From positions 17,781 to 81,780 of the forward strand of contig JAPLAU010000015.1 in the NCBI GenBank assembly GCA_026393115.1: a stretch of DNA of 64,000 bases. Direction: 5' to 3'. The DNA is from Actinomycetota bacterium (lineage in GTDB: Bacteria > Actinomycetota > Actinomycetes > S36-B12 > CAIYMF01). The notes beneath the pieces are model-generated. The model was not told the origin of the DNA, ran no database searches, and worked only from the letters and a program-made list of their open reading frames with translations. The translations under genes were made by a program, and so were the position numbers. Of this stretch, positions 19,168 through 27,701 are shown piece by piece (within the stretch, counting starts at the first letter, position 1; each line of letters starts with the position of its first letter).

Positions 19168-19932
19168 ATGAGCGACTCCGTCCTCATCGAGGATCGCGGT
19201 CCCGTACGCATCATCACCATCAACCGACCGGAGGTGCGTAACGCCATCAACCGCGCGACATCGGAAGGCCTTGCGGCGGCAATGCACGACCTTGACGAGC
19301 GAGCCGATCTCACCGTCGCCATCCTCACCGGAGCCGGTGGTGGGTTTAGCGCGGGCATGGATCTCAAGGCCTTCGGCCGAGGTGAAGACCCCCATGTCGA
19401 GCCTGGTGGATTTGGTGGATTCACGCAGAAGCCACCGGCGAAACCCCTGATTGCCGCAGTCGAGGGATTTGCGCTGGCGGGCGGATTCGAACTCGCGCTT
19501 GCCTGCGATCTAATTGTGGCGGCAGAGGATTCGCGCTTCGGAATTCCCGAAGTAAGTCGTGGGCTCGTCGCTGCAGCGGGAGGCCTGCTGCGCCTTCCTG
19601 TTCGTATCCCTCGCAACGTCGCGATGGAAATGGCACTCACCGGCCGCCCCATCAGCGCGGTTCGTGCTCACGACATGGGGCTGGTCAACCGACTCGCCCC
19701 ATCGGGTTCCGCGCTTGATGTCGCCATTGAGTTAGCGGGCGAAATCATTGTTAATGGGCCGATGGCACTCGCCGTCAGTAAGCGAGTGATTAACGATTCC
19801 GCTGACTGGCCTGACTCCGAAGCGTGGGTACGGCAGCACGAGTACGTCGTAGCGATTGAATCATCGGCTGATGCCCGTGAGGGTGCGCTCGCCTTCGTTG
19901 AGAAGCGAACTCCCGTGTGGACAGGTCACTAG
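19168..19932 (+). CDS. Enoyl-CoA hydratase/isomerase (crotonase)
   Basis: A 254-residue crotonase. GGFSAGMDLKAFG and EGFALAGGFELALACDLIVAAE form the oxyanion hole, and FGIPEVSRGLVAAAGGLLRLP holds the conserved active-site glutamate. It is followed two bases later by a 3-hydroxyacyl-CoA dehydrogenase gene, so together they give the hydration and oxidation steps of a beta-oxidation round. AAGGGAAG precedes the ATG. Substrate chain length is not deducible. Confidence 0.93.
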   Translation: MSDSVLIEDRGPVRIITINRPEVRNAINRATSEGLAAAMHDLDERADLTVAILTGAGGGFSAGMDLKAFGRGEDPHVEPGGFGGFTQKPPAKPLIAAVEGFALAGGFELALACDLIVAAEDSRFGIPEVSRGLVAAAGGLLRLPVRIPRNVAMEMALTGRPISAVRAHDMGLVNRLAPSGSALDVAIELAGEIIVNGPMALAVSKRVINDSADWPDSEAWVRQHEYVVAIESSADAREGALAFVEKRTPVWTGH

Positions 19933-19934
19933 AA

Positions 19935-20918
19935 ATGACGACGATCTCCACGATCGCCGTCATCGGTGGTGGCTACATGGGCGGCGGCATCGCGCAGGTC
20001 AGCGTGATGGCCGGGTACCCCTGCGTGATCGCCGACGCGACTGCAGAGGCGGCGCAGGCTTCGCTGGTTCGCCTCATCGACGAGGCTCGCATCTTTGAGG
20101 AGCAGGGACTCTTCGCCCCTGGTAGCACTGCGGTAATTGCCCAGGGAATTCGAGCGGCAGACAGTATCGAACACGCTGTTGCCGATGCCGATTACATTGT
20201 TGAGGCCGTCCCCGAGCGCATGGATATCAAGGCGGACGCTCTTGGACGTGCGAGTGCGGCAGCGCGGCCCGACGCGATCATTTCCTCCAACACATCAGCG
20301 ATGCCGATTGAGAAACTAGCGGCGCTGGTAGTACGACCCGATCGATTCCTCGGCGTGCACTGGATGAATCCCGCACCCTTTGTTCCCGGTGTTGAGCTCA
20401 TTCCTGCGTCCATGACGCGTCCGGATGTGGTCGAGGCGGCCGAGGCACTCATTCGATCGGTGGGTAAGTCACCGTCGCGAGTCAGCGACCAGGCGGGATT
20501 CGTTGCCAATCGCCTTCAATACGCGCTTTTCCACGAAGCGGTGCGCATGGTCGAAGAAGGAAGTGCGACTCCGACTGAGATTGACGAGGTAGTCAGTAAC
20601 TCATTCGGTTTTCGGCTCCCGTTCTTTGGACCCTTCGCCACAGCCGATATGGCGGGTCTGGATGTGTACGTTGGCGCGTACGAAAGCTTTCATGAGGCGT
20701 ACGGCGATCGGTTCGCGCCGCCCGCGCTGTTGCTCGATCGCGTGGCAGCGGGCGACATAGGGCTCAAGTCAGGTGGCGGATTCACCGGAATGGATGCGAC
20801 GAAACTGGCCGACATCGTGCGGTACCGCAACCGCGCGTACGCGGCGCTCTCAGCATTGCGTGCCGAACTCGGACCAGTGCCCGGTCGTCGAACCGCCGAC
20901 GATGGCCAAGCTCCGTGA
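19935..20918 (+). CDS. 3-hydroxyacyl-CoA dehydrogenase (NAD-binding and C-terminal domains)
   Basis: A 327-residue dehydrogenase. GGGYMGGG at residues 11-18 is the NAD-binding loop, EAVPERMDIK and SSNTSAM are typical of the N-terminal domain, and GVHWMNPAPFVPGVELI surrounds the catalytic histidine. The C-terminal helical domain contains GFVANRLQYALFHEA. The ATG two bases after the crotonase stop is chosen over an upstream overlapping start. It oxidises an L-3-hydroxyacyl-CoA to the 3-ketoacyl-CoA, for the thiolase at 12299 or the BKACE at 23055. Confidence 0.92.
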   Translation: MTTISTIAVIGGGYMGGGIAQVSVMAGYPCVIADATAEAAQASLVRLIDEARIFEEQGLFAPGSTAVIAQGIRAADSIEHAVADADYIVEAVPERMDIKADALGRASAAARPDAIISSNTSAMPIEKLAALVVRPDRFLGVHWMNPAPFVPGVELIPASMTRPDVVEAAEALIRSVGKSPSRVSDQAGFVANRLQYALFHEAVRMVEEGSATPTEIDEVVSNSFGFRLPFFGPFATADMAGLDVYVGAYESFHEAYGDRFAPPALLLDRVAAGDIGLKSGGGFTGMDATKLADIVRYRNRAYAALSALRAELGPVPGRRTADDGQAP

Positions 20919-20923
20919 GGGAG

Positions 20924-21793
20924 TCAGAGCAGGTGGTCGGGATCGGCCGCATCATGGTAGATGTGGCGGATGCCTGCCTCGTAGTACCGACGCACTTCGG
21001 GATCAAGCAACTTGAGCGCGTTCGGCGCCTTGGGAAGCAACTCGAAGAAGCCTGCTTCGTGGCTGACCAGCATGCTCGCATCGGAGGCGCTGGCCAGCGC
21101 TGTGAGTCGGTGCAGCGACGCCACGGCGGCAGCCGTATCGGAGGTCAGGCCCGGAGGAATATCGCGCTCGATGTTCTCGCGGCAATTGACCGCGTCTCCG
21201 GCGAGGATCACGGTTCCGCTGTCGGGGGTGTCCCACAGCACGATCGACTGATGGCCCGGAGTGTGTCCGGGGGTCGACACCAAGTGGATACCGGGCTGAA
21301 TCACCCAGTCGCCCTCAGCAAGTTGCCAGTTGAGCGTGTCGTGCCGGAAATCGGACTGATTGTAGGGCGCTCCGAAATAGCGATCGGGCGTGAACGCCCA
21401 TCGATGTTCGGCCTTCTGCACCACGTGCAGGGCGTCGGGGAAGAAACGAGCGGATCCGGCGTGGTCATGGTGCAAGTGCGTATAGATGACCATGCGTACG
21501 TCTTTGGAATCGACACCGCACAGTCCCAGTTGCGCGTAGGGATGATGCTCGGCATTCATCACCGGATTGGATGCTCCGGCAAGGTCAGCGCCCCACGCCG
21601 CAACGGCGTCAGTGATGACGTCGGGATCGTTGCCGGTGTCAACGAGGATGTAGCCCTTCGACGTTTCGAGCAGGAAGTACTGCACCGGAATTGTCTTGGG
21701 CTGACCGAAACTTGTGCCCGGCACAAGAGTGCTTCCCTCAACGGTCAGAGTGCCGCTACTCATGACGAAAATCTGCCGCACGATTGTCTTCAT
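20924..21793 (-). CDS. Metallo-beta-lactamase-fold hydrolase, N-acyl homoserine lactonase-like
   Basis: A 289-residue MBL-fold hydrolase, the only minus-strand gene within block C. H106, H108, D110 and H111 in THLHHDHAG are the dizinc ligands. TPGHTPGHQSIVLWD and LAGDAV carry further metal ligands. Overall order and length resemble the AHL-lactonase group, but such proteins also open other lactones or hydrolyse thioesters. It starts at ATG 21791-21793, about 180 bases from the divergent PanE-like gene. In context, opening of a gamma-lactone of a 4-hydroxy acid is an attractive inference; quorum quenching has no specific support. Confidence 0.88.
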   Translation of the reverse strand: MKTIVRQIFVMSSGTLTVEGSTLVPGTSFGQPKTIPVQYFLLETSKGYILVDTGNDPDVITDAVAAWGADLAGASNPVMNAEHHPYAQLGLCGVDSKDVRMVIYTHLHHDHAGSARFFPDALHVVQKAEHRWAFTPDRYFGAPYNQSDFRHDTLNWQLAEGDWVIQPGIHLVSTPGHTPGHQSIVLWDTPDSGTVILAGDAVNCRENIERDIPPGLTSDTAAAVASLHRLTALASASDASMLVSHEAGFFELLPKAPNALKLLDPEVRRYYEAGIRHIYHDAADPDHLL

Positions 21794-21972
21794 GACATGG
21801 AGGCTAGACCGTTCACCCGTCGTTGCCAGCGTGGGGGGCCTATGGAATGCTCAAGTCGCACGACTCTGTCGACAAAGAGGCTTCTCCTTCGCCGCGGCAG
21901 CCGATTTCGTGGAGGCTCAGTGATACCGGCGGGCTATGTCCGGGGTGCCTGTGGCAGCGGGGGGACCGCAGG

Positions 21973-23001
21973 ATGACTACCAGAGTTTTGATTGTGGGCG
22001 CGGGCGCCATTGGTGGCGTCACCGCAGCGCGGTTGAGTCGCGCAGGATGCGATATCACCGTTCTTGATGCGCATGCCGAACACGTGCGCCTCATGTGTTC
22101 GCCCGGGCTTCGTTTCGACGAACTCGGTGTTGAGTCGCAGATCGTCATTGATGCGGTGTCGAGCGCCGATCAACTGACGGGCACCTTCGACTACGCCTTG
22201 GTGTATCTCAAGGCACCCTTCATCGAAGTGGCACTGACGCCGTTGCTCGAACGAAATCTGGTGATGAACTACGTCTCGTTTGGTAATGGTCTGGTGCAGC
22301 AGTCGGTGACCGATGTGGTCGGCCCCGAGCGACTCATCATCGGAATTGTTGAGTGGGGCGCCACCAACCTCGGACCGGGTCATGTGCGACAGACAACCGT
22401 CGCGCCCTTTGTCATCGGCGAAGTCGATGGCACGATCACCGACCGACTCGTGAAGCTGGGTGAAGTGCTCGAGAACGCAGCAGATGTGCGCCTCTCCTCA
22501 GCTATTTACGGTCAAGTGTGGGCTAAATTGCTGCTCAACAGCACGTTCTCCGGCCTCGGCGCTATTACCGGAATGGTGTACGCCGACGTCATGGAGCAAC
22601 CCGATGGTCATGACATCGCTTTTGCGGTGTGGACCGAGGGACATGCGGTATCCACGGCGCTGGGAATTGAACTCGACGATGTCGCGGGGGTGCATGCCGA
22701 CCGGCTGGTCGTGCGACGGCCGGAAAATGTTCCGCAAGCTGAGGAGGCGCTCACTCAACTGATGGCCAGACTCGGTCCGACGAAGGCGTCCATGCTTCAA
22801 GATCTCGAGCGCGGCGCATCGACAGAGGTTGACGTCATCAATGGGGGAGTCGTGCGCGAAGCACACGACGTGGGCCTACCCGCGCCGCTGAACCAGTGCA
22901 TCGTCGACATCGTGCACGCATGCGAGGCCGGTACTCGAACACCGGGGCCTGACAATCTTGACGATTTGCGCGCCCTCCTCAACCAGACACACACTCACTA
23001 A
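21973..23001 (+). CDS. Ketopantoate reductase family protein (PanE/ApbA)
   Basis: A 342-residue protein with the nucleotide-binding GAGAIGG (9-15), the family lysine region VWAKLLLNSTFSGLGAITG and the C-terminal KASMLQDLERGASTEVDVINGGVV. Members reduce 2-keto acids with NADPH. The catabolic setting argues against pantothenate synthesis and for a dedicated 2-keto/2-hydroxy acid step. The ATG at 21973 gives the usual length; a longer in-frame start overlaps the control region. It opens the second half of block C, possibly from its own promoter in 21794-21972. Confidence 0.9.
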   Translation: MTTRVLIVGAGAIGGVTAARLSRAGCDITVLDAHAEHVRLMCSPGLRFDELGVESQIVIDAVSSADQLTGTFDYALVYLKAPFIEVALTPLLERNLVMNYVSFGNGLVQQSVTDVVGPERLIIGIVEWGATNLGPGHVRQTTVAPFVIGEVDGTITDRLVKLGEVLENAADVRLSSAIYGQVWAKLLLNSTFSGLGAITGMVYADVMEQPDGHDIAFAVWTEGHAVSTALGIELDDVAGVHADRLVVRRPENVPQAEEALTQLMARLGPTKASMLQDLERGASTEVDVINGGVVREAHDVGLPAPLNQCIVDIVHACEAGTRTPGPDNLDDLRALLNQTHTH

Positions 23002-23054
23002 TACGCACACTCACTCGTACGTAAAAGCACGCAAACCAGAAATGAGGCATTCCC

Positions 23055-23984
23055 ATGGATGACAAGGTCATCATCACCTGCGCACTGACCGGCGGCATGA
23101 CAGTGCCGGCCCAGAGCGCGGCCATTCCTGTCACGGTCGATCAGATCGTTGAAGATGGCCTGCGTGCCGCCGAGGCGGGTGCCTCGGTACTGCATATTCA
23201 CGTGCGCGAAGAAGCCACAGGACGCCCCGTGGCTGACCTCGATCTGTTCGACGCTGTGTTGTCGCGACTCAAGGCACAAACTGACGCCGTGTTGCAGCCA
23301 ACCACCGGCGGCGGACGCGGAATGACCGTTATCGAGCGCGGTGCTATCGTGCCTCGATTCCGTCCGGAAATGGCGACGCTCAACGCGGGAAGCTTCAACT
23401 TCGGGCTCTACCCGATCTTGCAGCGCGACTTGAATTTTCAGGAGTGGGAGGTCGACTACCTCGAAGGTACGCGCGATTACATCTTCAAGAACACCTTCGC
23501 TGATGTCACGTACCTCAAGGGGCTCATGGATGAAGCGGGTACGAAACCTGAGATCGAGATCTACGACGTCGGTCACCTGTTCAACCTTCGCCAGTTGATC
23601 AAGGAGGGCGTTGTCACGCCGCCGTTCAATTTGCAGTTCGTGCTGGGTGTTCTCGGCGCCAACATGGTCGAGCCTGACCAACTTATTCACATGCTGCGCA
23701 CGGCCGAGCGGCTTTTCGGTGCCGGTAATTTCACCTGGTCGGCCGCAGGCGTGGGCTACCCCGGTGAGTTCCAATTGGTGGCGCTGGGTCTGATGATGGG
23801 CGGCAACGTACGCGTTGGTCTCGAAGACAATCTGCGCGTGCGCCGTACTGCTGTGGCGAAGTCGAACGTGGAATTGGTGGAGAAGGCTGTGGCGTTGGCG
23901 GAAATGTTCGACCGCACGCCGGCGACGCCGGACGAGGCGCGAGCAGTGCTCGGCCTCAAGGGTTCGGAGGACACCGATTTCTAG
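23055..23984 (+). CDS. Beta-keto acid cleavage enzyme (BKACE, DUF849)
   Basis: A 309-residue TIM-barrel enzyme. H47 and H49 in LHIHVREE, with E257 in VGLEDN, correspond to the zinc ligands of 3-keto-5-aminohexanoate cleavage enzyme (Kce). QPTTGGG and AGSFNFG are other family motifs. BKACEs condense a beta-keto acid with acetyl-CoA and split it into acetoacetate and a new acyl-CoA, replacing thiolysis for free keto acids. The substrate class varies greatly. Next to a PanE-like reductase and gamma-carbonic anhydrase it suggests processing of an unusual beta-keto acid. Confidence 0.93.
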   Translation: MDDKVIITCALTGGMTVPAQSAAIPVTVDQIVEDGLRAAEAGASVLHIHVREEATGRPVADLDLFDAVLSRLKAQTDAVLQPTTGGGRGMTVIERGAIVPRFRPEMATLNAGSFNFGLYPILQRDLNFQEWEVDYLEGTRDYIFKNTFADVTYLKGLMDEAGTKPEIEIYDVGHLFNLRQLIKEGVVTPPFNLQFVLGVLGANMVEPDQLIHMLRTAERLFGAGNFTWSAAGVGYPGEFQLVALGLMMGGNVRVGLEDNLRVRRTAVAKSNVELVEKAVALAEMFDRTPATPDEARAVLGLKGSEDTDF

Positions 23985-24000
23985 TTCGACGCAGAACCGG

Positions 24001-24510
24001 TTGATCGCTCTTGGCGATCGGGTTCCAAGTATCGATTCGTCGGCGTGGGTCGCTCCTGGTGCCTTGTGCATCGGGAGCGTCAGCGTCGGCGCGGGAAGCA
24101 GTATTTGGTACGCCACGGTGATGCGCGCTGACAGTGACACGATCACCATCGGAGTAGGCACCAACATTCAAGATGGCTGCGTGGTGCATGCCGACCCTGA
24201 TCTTCCCGTGGTGTTGGGAAACGACGTGTCAGTCGGGCATCGCGTGGTACTCCACGGTTGCACTGTTGAAGACGTGTGCCTGATCGGAATGGGCGCGGTC
24301 GTGCTTAATGGTGCGCACATCGGAACGGGCACCATCATTGCTGCTGGAGCAGTGGTGCTGGAGGGCGCCGTCATTCCGCCGAACTCGCTGGTGGCGGGAG
24401 TGCCGGGCAAGGTGCGGCGTGAAACAACCGTGGAAGAACGCGAGGGAATCATTGACAATGCGATCACGTATCGGGCGTTGACCGCAGAGCACTCTGCAAT
24501 TGATAGGTGA
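24001..24510 (+). CDS. Gamma-class carbonic anhydrase-like left-handed beta-helix protein
   Basis: About 169 residues of hexapeptide repeats forming a left-handed beta-helix. H63 (CVVHAD), H80 (SVGHRV) and H85 (VLHGC) match the three zinc histidines of the gamma-carbonic anhydrase/CaiE/PaaY group. PaaY-like relatives are thioesterases in aromatic catabolism. No ATG or GTG lies near the start; TTG 24001, 16 bases after the BKACE stop, is chosen because it gives the normal length. The start is uncertain. The role may be hydrolysis of dead-end CoA esters or CO2 hydration. Confidence 0.83.
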   Translation: MIALGDRVPSIDSSAWVAPGALCIGSVSVGAGSSIWYATVMRADSDTITIGVGTNIQDGCVVHADPDLPVVLGNDVSVGHRVVLHGCTVEDVCLIGMGAVVLNGAHIGTGTIIAAGAVVLEGAVIPPNSLVAGVPGKVRRETTVEEREGIIDNAITYRALTAEHSAIDR

Positions 24511-24561
24511 GCAGTTCGTGAGGCAGACGCCTGGCATCAGCCGGCGGGGAGGAAGGGCACA

Positions 24562-25515
24562 GTGACACAGCAACCGAATATTGAATTGGTGCGCGAGATG
24601 GCGCTGAAGTACCGCAACTGGGAACGCTGGGGTGCCGATGATCAACTCGGTTCGCTCAATTTCGTTACCGACGCAATGCGCGCGCACGCGATGACCTTGG
24701 CTCGCCGTGGCAAAGTCTTCTCACTCGCTCTGCCACTCGACGTCAACGGCCCCATGGTCGGTGCGCACGGCCGCGTCAACCCTTATCACTTCATGATTTG
24801 GGATGGTGGCGACTTTGACGCAGGAGTGCAGGACTTCATTCCCGCGATGCGCTACACCGACGATGCTGTCTTTCTTGTGCTGCAAAGCTCGACCCAGTGG
24901 GATTCGCTCGCGCACATCTTCTTCGATGGCCAGATGTACAACGGACACGGCCCTGAAAAGGTGTCGAGTCGCGGAGCATCAGTCAACAGCATGACCAACG
25001 TACGCGACAAGGCGGTAGGGCGCGGAGTGCTGCTCGATATCGCGCGTTACAAGGGTTTGCCGTGGCTTCCGACCAGTTACGCGATCACCAAGGAAGACCT
25101 CGAGGGCTGCGCCGAGAAGCAAGGTGTTGAGGTCGGTGAGGGTGACTTCGTGCTGCTGCGAACCGGCCAGATGGCCGACCGCCGCGCGGCCGGTTCGTGG
25201 GGTGATTACGCCGGTGGTCCCGCGCCCGGTATGGGCATTACCTGCGCCGACTACTTCTGCCCGCGCAATGTAGCCGCCGTTGCGACCGACACGTGGGGCA
25301 CCGAGGTACTTCCGAACGAGACACCCGATGTCTTCCAGCCCCTGCACTGCATCATGCTCGTCAACGCCGGCATCATCCTCGGCGAGATGTGGGACATGGA
25401 GGAACTCGCGGAAGATTGCGCGGCAGAAGGCACCTACGACTTCCTGCTCGTGGCGCCACCACTCACCATCACGGGTTCAGTGGGTTCGCCCGTGAATCCG
25501 CAGGTCATGCGTTAG
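24562..25515 (+). CDS. Cyclase family protein (KynB-like), variant metal site
   Basis: A 317-residue cyclase-family protein, only distantly like the one at 16213. The metal motif reads TQWDSLAHIF: Q112 replaces the first histidine of HxDxxxH, while D114 and H118 are kept. ATDTWGTEVLP and MLVNAGIILGEMWDMEEL are conserved C-terminal blocks. GTG start with a GGAGGAAGGG stretch upstream. The Gln variant recurs, as I recall, in a subgroup of this family, so it need not be inactive. Probably a hydrolase of amide, ester or lactone bonds. Confidence 0.86.
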   Translation: MTQQPNIELVREMALKYRNWERWGADDQLGSLNFVTDAMRAHAMTLARRGKVFSLALPLDVNGPMVGAHGRVNPYHFMIWDGGDFDAGVQDFIPAMRYTDDAVFLVLQSSTQWDSLAHIFFDGQMYNGHGPEKVSSRGASVNSMTNVRDKAVGRGVLLDIARYKGLPWLPTSYAITKEDLEGCAEKQGVEVGEGDFVLLRTGQMADRRAAGSWGDYAGGPAPGMGITCADYFCPRNVAAVATDTWGTEVLPNETPDVFQPLHCIMLVNAGIILGEMWDMEELAEDCAAEGTYDFLLVAPPLTITGSVGSPVNPQVMR

Positions 25516-25554
25516 TCCTCGTCGACTTTCGTTCACTCACTCCAAGGAACTTCA

Positions 25555-26436
25555 ATGCCTGGCAGTAAATACGACGATCTGACGCGCAGCATGCTGCGTG
25601 GCGCAATCGATATGCACATTCACTCAGCGCCTGACATCTTCCCTCGTTCCGTTGACGCCATTGAAGCGGCTCGGCAGGCCAAGGAAGCGGGGATGGAAGC
25701 GATCGTCCTCAAGAGCCATTCCACCGATACCGCCGCGCGGGCCGAGTTGGCGGCGACGCACACCGGGATGCAGGTGTACGGCGGGGTGTCGCTCAACTAT
25801 CCAGTCGGCGGACTGAATCCGTATGCGGTGCTTGAGTCGGCTCGACAGGGTGGCCGGGTCGTCTGGTTTCCGACTCTGTGTGCCACGCACTTCTTGGCCC
25901 ATGCCGAAAATGTGCCGGTACTGCGTGAAAAGTCGCCGGTTGGAAGTCCAGGCATCACGCTGACACGCGATGACGGAACCCTGCGCCCGGAGATTGACGA
26001 GGTGCTGAACCTGGTTCGCGAACACGACTTGGTGTTGTGCTCAGGTCACATCACGCCGTCGGATGCTATTGCTGCCTTCACGCGAGCCAAGGAGATGGGC
26101 ATTACGCGTTTGGTCGTCACGCACCCGCATGCCCTCTTCGTGGGTGCTGAGGTCGAGCAGATGAAGACGCTCGTCGCACTTGGCGCGATGAACGAAATGC
26201 ACTACGCCTTTGTGACGGCCATCATCAATCCGCCGCAGACCATGGAGTACATCGCCGAGACCATTCGTGCGGTGGGAGTCGAAAGCTGCTACCTCGCGAC
26301 CGACGGGGGTCAGAAGATCAACCCTGTTCCCGTCGAGGCACTGCGTCTGTTCATGGTCGGCATGCTCGAGCAAGGCTTCACCGAAGATGAAGTGCGCTAC
26401 ATGGTTGCTGATGCACCCCGCAAGATCCTGTTCTGA
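25555..26436 (+). CDS. DUF6282-type amidohydrolase-like protein
   Basis: A 293-residue TIM-barrel metal-dependent hydrolase-like protein. It has HIH at residues 21-23 (DMHIHSAPD), LKSHST, SGHITPS and VVTHPHALF, the histidine clusters that bind metal in the amidohydrolase/PHP superfamily. The resemblance is to DUF6282 proteins, whose reaction is unknown to me. AAGGAA precedes the ATG. Its position after the cyclase and before a Dabb protein suggests a late ring-opening or decarboxylation step in block C. Confidence 0.8.
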   Translation: MPGSKYDDLTRSMLRGAIDMHIHSAPDIFPRSVDAIEAARQAKEAGMEAIVLKSHSTDTAARAELAATHTGMQVYGGVSLNYPVGGLNPYAVLESARQGGRVVWFPTLCATHFLAHAENVPVLREKSPVGSPGITLTRDDGTLRPEIDEVLNLVREHDLVLCSGHITPSDAIAAFTRAKEMGITRLVVTHPHALFVGAEVEQMKTLVALGAMNEMHYAFVTAIINPPQTMEYIAETIRAVGVESCYLATDGGQKINPVPVEALRLFMVGMLEQGFTEDEVRYMVADAPRKILF

Positions 26437-26466
26437 TTTCCGTTCGGTCTCACGCTAGGAGTCACG

Positions 26467-26775
26467 GTGTCCGTTTTCCACGTTGCCATCTTCCGTTTCA
26501 ACGAGGGTGTCACTGACGATCAGATCGAGTGGTTCACAGACGGCTTGATTGCATTGAAGGAACAGATGCCGATGCTGCTGTCGTTCCGGTTTGGCCGCGA
26601 CCTCGGCCTGCGTGATGGCAACTATGACTATGGCGTCGTGGCTGAACTTGAAGGGCCCGAGTCGGTCGACGTCTACCTCGATCATCCCCTGCATCAAGTG
26701 TTCGTTGAGGAGTACGTCACGGTGATGGTGGCTGAGCGCCGCGCCGTGCAGGTCAACAACCTGTCTGGTCGCTGA
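26467..26775 (+). CDS. Dabb domain protein (stress-responsive alpha/beta barrel)
   Basis: A 102-residue single-domain protein with the dimeric alpha/beta barrel pattern: VFHVAIFRFNEGVTDDQIEWF at the N-terminus, then FRFGRDLG, YDYGVVAELEG, YLDHPLHQVFVEEYV. GTG start behind CTAGGAG. Dabb proteins are small cofactor-free enzymes or binding proteins, some of which catalyse ring cyclisation. It is the last gene of block C, 30 bases after the DUF6282 gene. Function is not known. Confidence 0.85.
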   Translation: MSVFHVAIFRFNEGVTDDQIEWFTDGLIALKEQMPMLLSFRFGRDLGLRDGNYDYGVVAELEGPESVDVYLDHPLHQVFVEEYVTVMVAERRAVQVNNLSGR

Positions 26776-26831
26776 AGCACGCTGACGAACGGGGGAGAAG
26801 TCCGCGGTGTGTTCGCCGTTGTGACGACTCC

Positions 26832-27203
26832 CTAGTCGTAGCGGCGCTGGCTGCTCACGATCTCGTCGTGATGCTCAACTGCCCAATCGGCAAGCGCGGT
26901 GACCGGGCCGATCATGGTGCGCCCGAGGTCGGTCAATTCATACTCGACGCGCGGCGGAATCTCAGCGTAGGCAGTTCGCCGCACGAGGCCATCGCGTTCG
27001 AGTTTGCGCAAGGTCAGTGTGAGCATCCGTTGGCTGATGCCATCAACGGCCGTCTTGAGAGCGGTGAACCGCTGCGGTCCGGCGCTGAGAATCGCGATGA
27101 CCAACAAAGTCCACTTGTCGCCCAGCCGATCGAAGGTCAGGCGGACGACGCGACAGTGTTCACCGTCGCCCAACTGAGCATGTGAGGGTGCGGGCCTTGT
27201 CAT
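26832..27203 (-). CDS. HxlR family transcriptional regulator
   Basis: A winged-helix regulator of about 123 residues. FDRLGDKWTLLVIAILSAG, FTALKTAVDGISQRMLTLTL and KLERDGLVRRTAYAEIPPRV are the HxlR core. The start is put at ATG 27201-27203; an ATG 12 bases further upstream is also possible. It is divergent from a DoxX-like membrane protein gene, a frequent pairing in which the regulator senses redox or electrophile stress and controls the neighbour. Many HxlR sensors use cysteine; none lies in the core here apart from the C in GEHCRVVRL. Confidence 0.87.
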   Translation of the reverse strand: MTRPAPSHAQLGDGEHCRVVRLTFDRLGDKWTLLVIAILSAGPQRFTALKTAVDGISQRMLTLTLRKLERDGLVRRTAYAEIPPRVEYELTDLGRTMIGPVTALADWAVEHHDEIVSSQRRYD

Positions 27204-27254
27204 GGTCACCGCCATGTGCCTGAGGCACGTTGCTGTCCCTGAGGGGACTGCCTC

Positions 27255-27286
27255 TATTGTTACCCAAAGTACCTGTAGGAACAATA
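27255..27286. promoter_or_regulatory. Inverted repeat in the HxlR/DoxX divergent promoter
   Basis: TATTGTT (27255-27261) and AACAATA (27280-27286) form a perfect inverted repeat with an 18-base spacer in the only A+T-rich stretch between the divergent genes. It is a natural operator candidate for the HxlR regulator. The segment probably also holds the promoters. Confidence 0.4.
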
Positions 27287-27306
27287 AGTAACTATTGAGG
27301 AGTCTC

Positions 27307-27657
27307 GTGAGTATCGTTCTGGTCATCGCCGCTGTGTTACTCGGAATCGCCGCAATCGGTTCGGCGTTCGGCAAACTCAGTCGCAATCCCAAGGTCGTTG
27401 AAAGCATGCACAGCGTGGGAGTCACCGACCCCCAGATGCGCGGCCTTGCGGTGCTCGAGATTCTGGGTGCGCTCGGACTGTTGCTCGGAATCTGGCTGCC
27501 ATGGCTCGGCGTACTCGCGGCCGCCTGCCTGACCCTCTATTTCCTTGGCGCACTCATCGCTCACCTGCGTGCCAAGCAGGAACTGAAGGAAACTGCTGCG
27601 CCGATCGCGTTGGCGTTGCTGGCACTGATCACCACCGTGCTGGAACTCAAGCGCTGA
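27307..27657 (+). CDS. DoxX-like small integral membrane protein
   Basis: A 116-residue protein with four predicted membrane helices (about residues 3-22, 46-65, 67-87 and 97-112), the DoxX/DoxX-like pattern, with the loop FGKLSRNPKVVESMHSVGV. GAGGAG lies just before the GTG at 27307. DoxX-family proteins act in membrane redox or stress responses. The divergent HxlR regulator supports stress-inducible expression. Confidence 0.85.
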   Translation: MSIVLVIAAVLLGIAAIGSAFGKLSRNPKVVESMHSVGVTDPQMRGLAVLEILGALGLLLGIWLPWLGVLAAACLTLYFLGALIAHLRAKQELKETAAPIALALLALITTVLELKR

Positions 27658-27701
27658 GCCTCGTCATCGGAGCAGCGGCAGTGTCGACGGCGTCAGTGTT
27701 T

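Noticed and set aside
20924..21793. Quorum-quenching system
   Set aside because: Only the MBL fold and overall resemblance to AHL lactonases support it; no LuxI/LuxR-type gene is present and the catabolic context explains it better.
22998..24167. 389-codon open frame on the minus strand
   Set aside because: It is antisense to the well-supported BKACE and carbonic anhydrase-like genes; long antisense frames are common in G+C-rich DNA and this one shows no domain motif or ribosome site.
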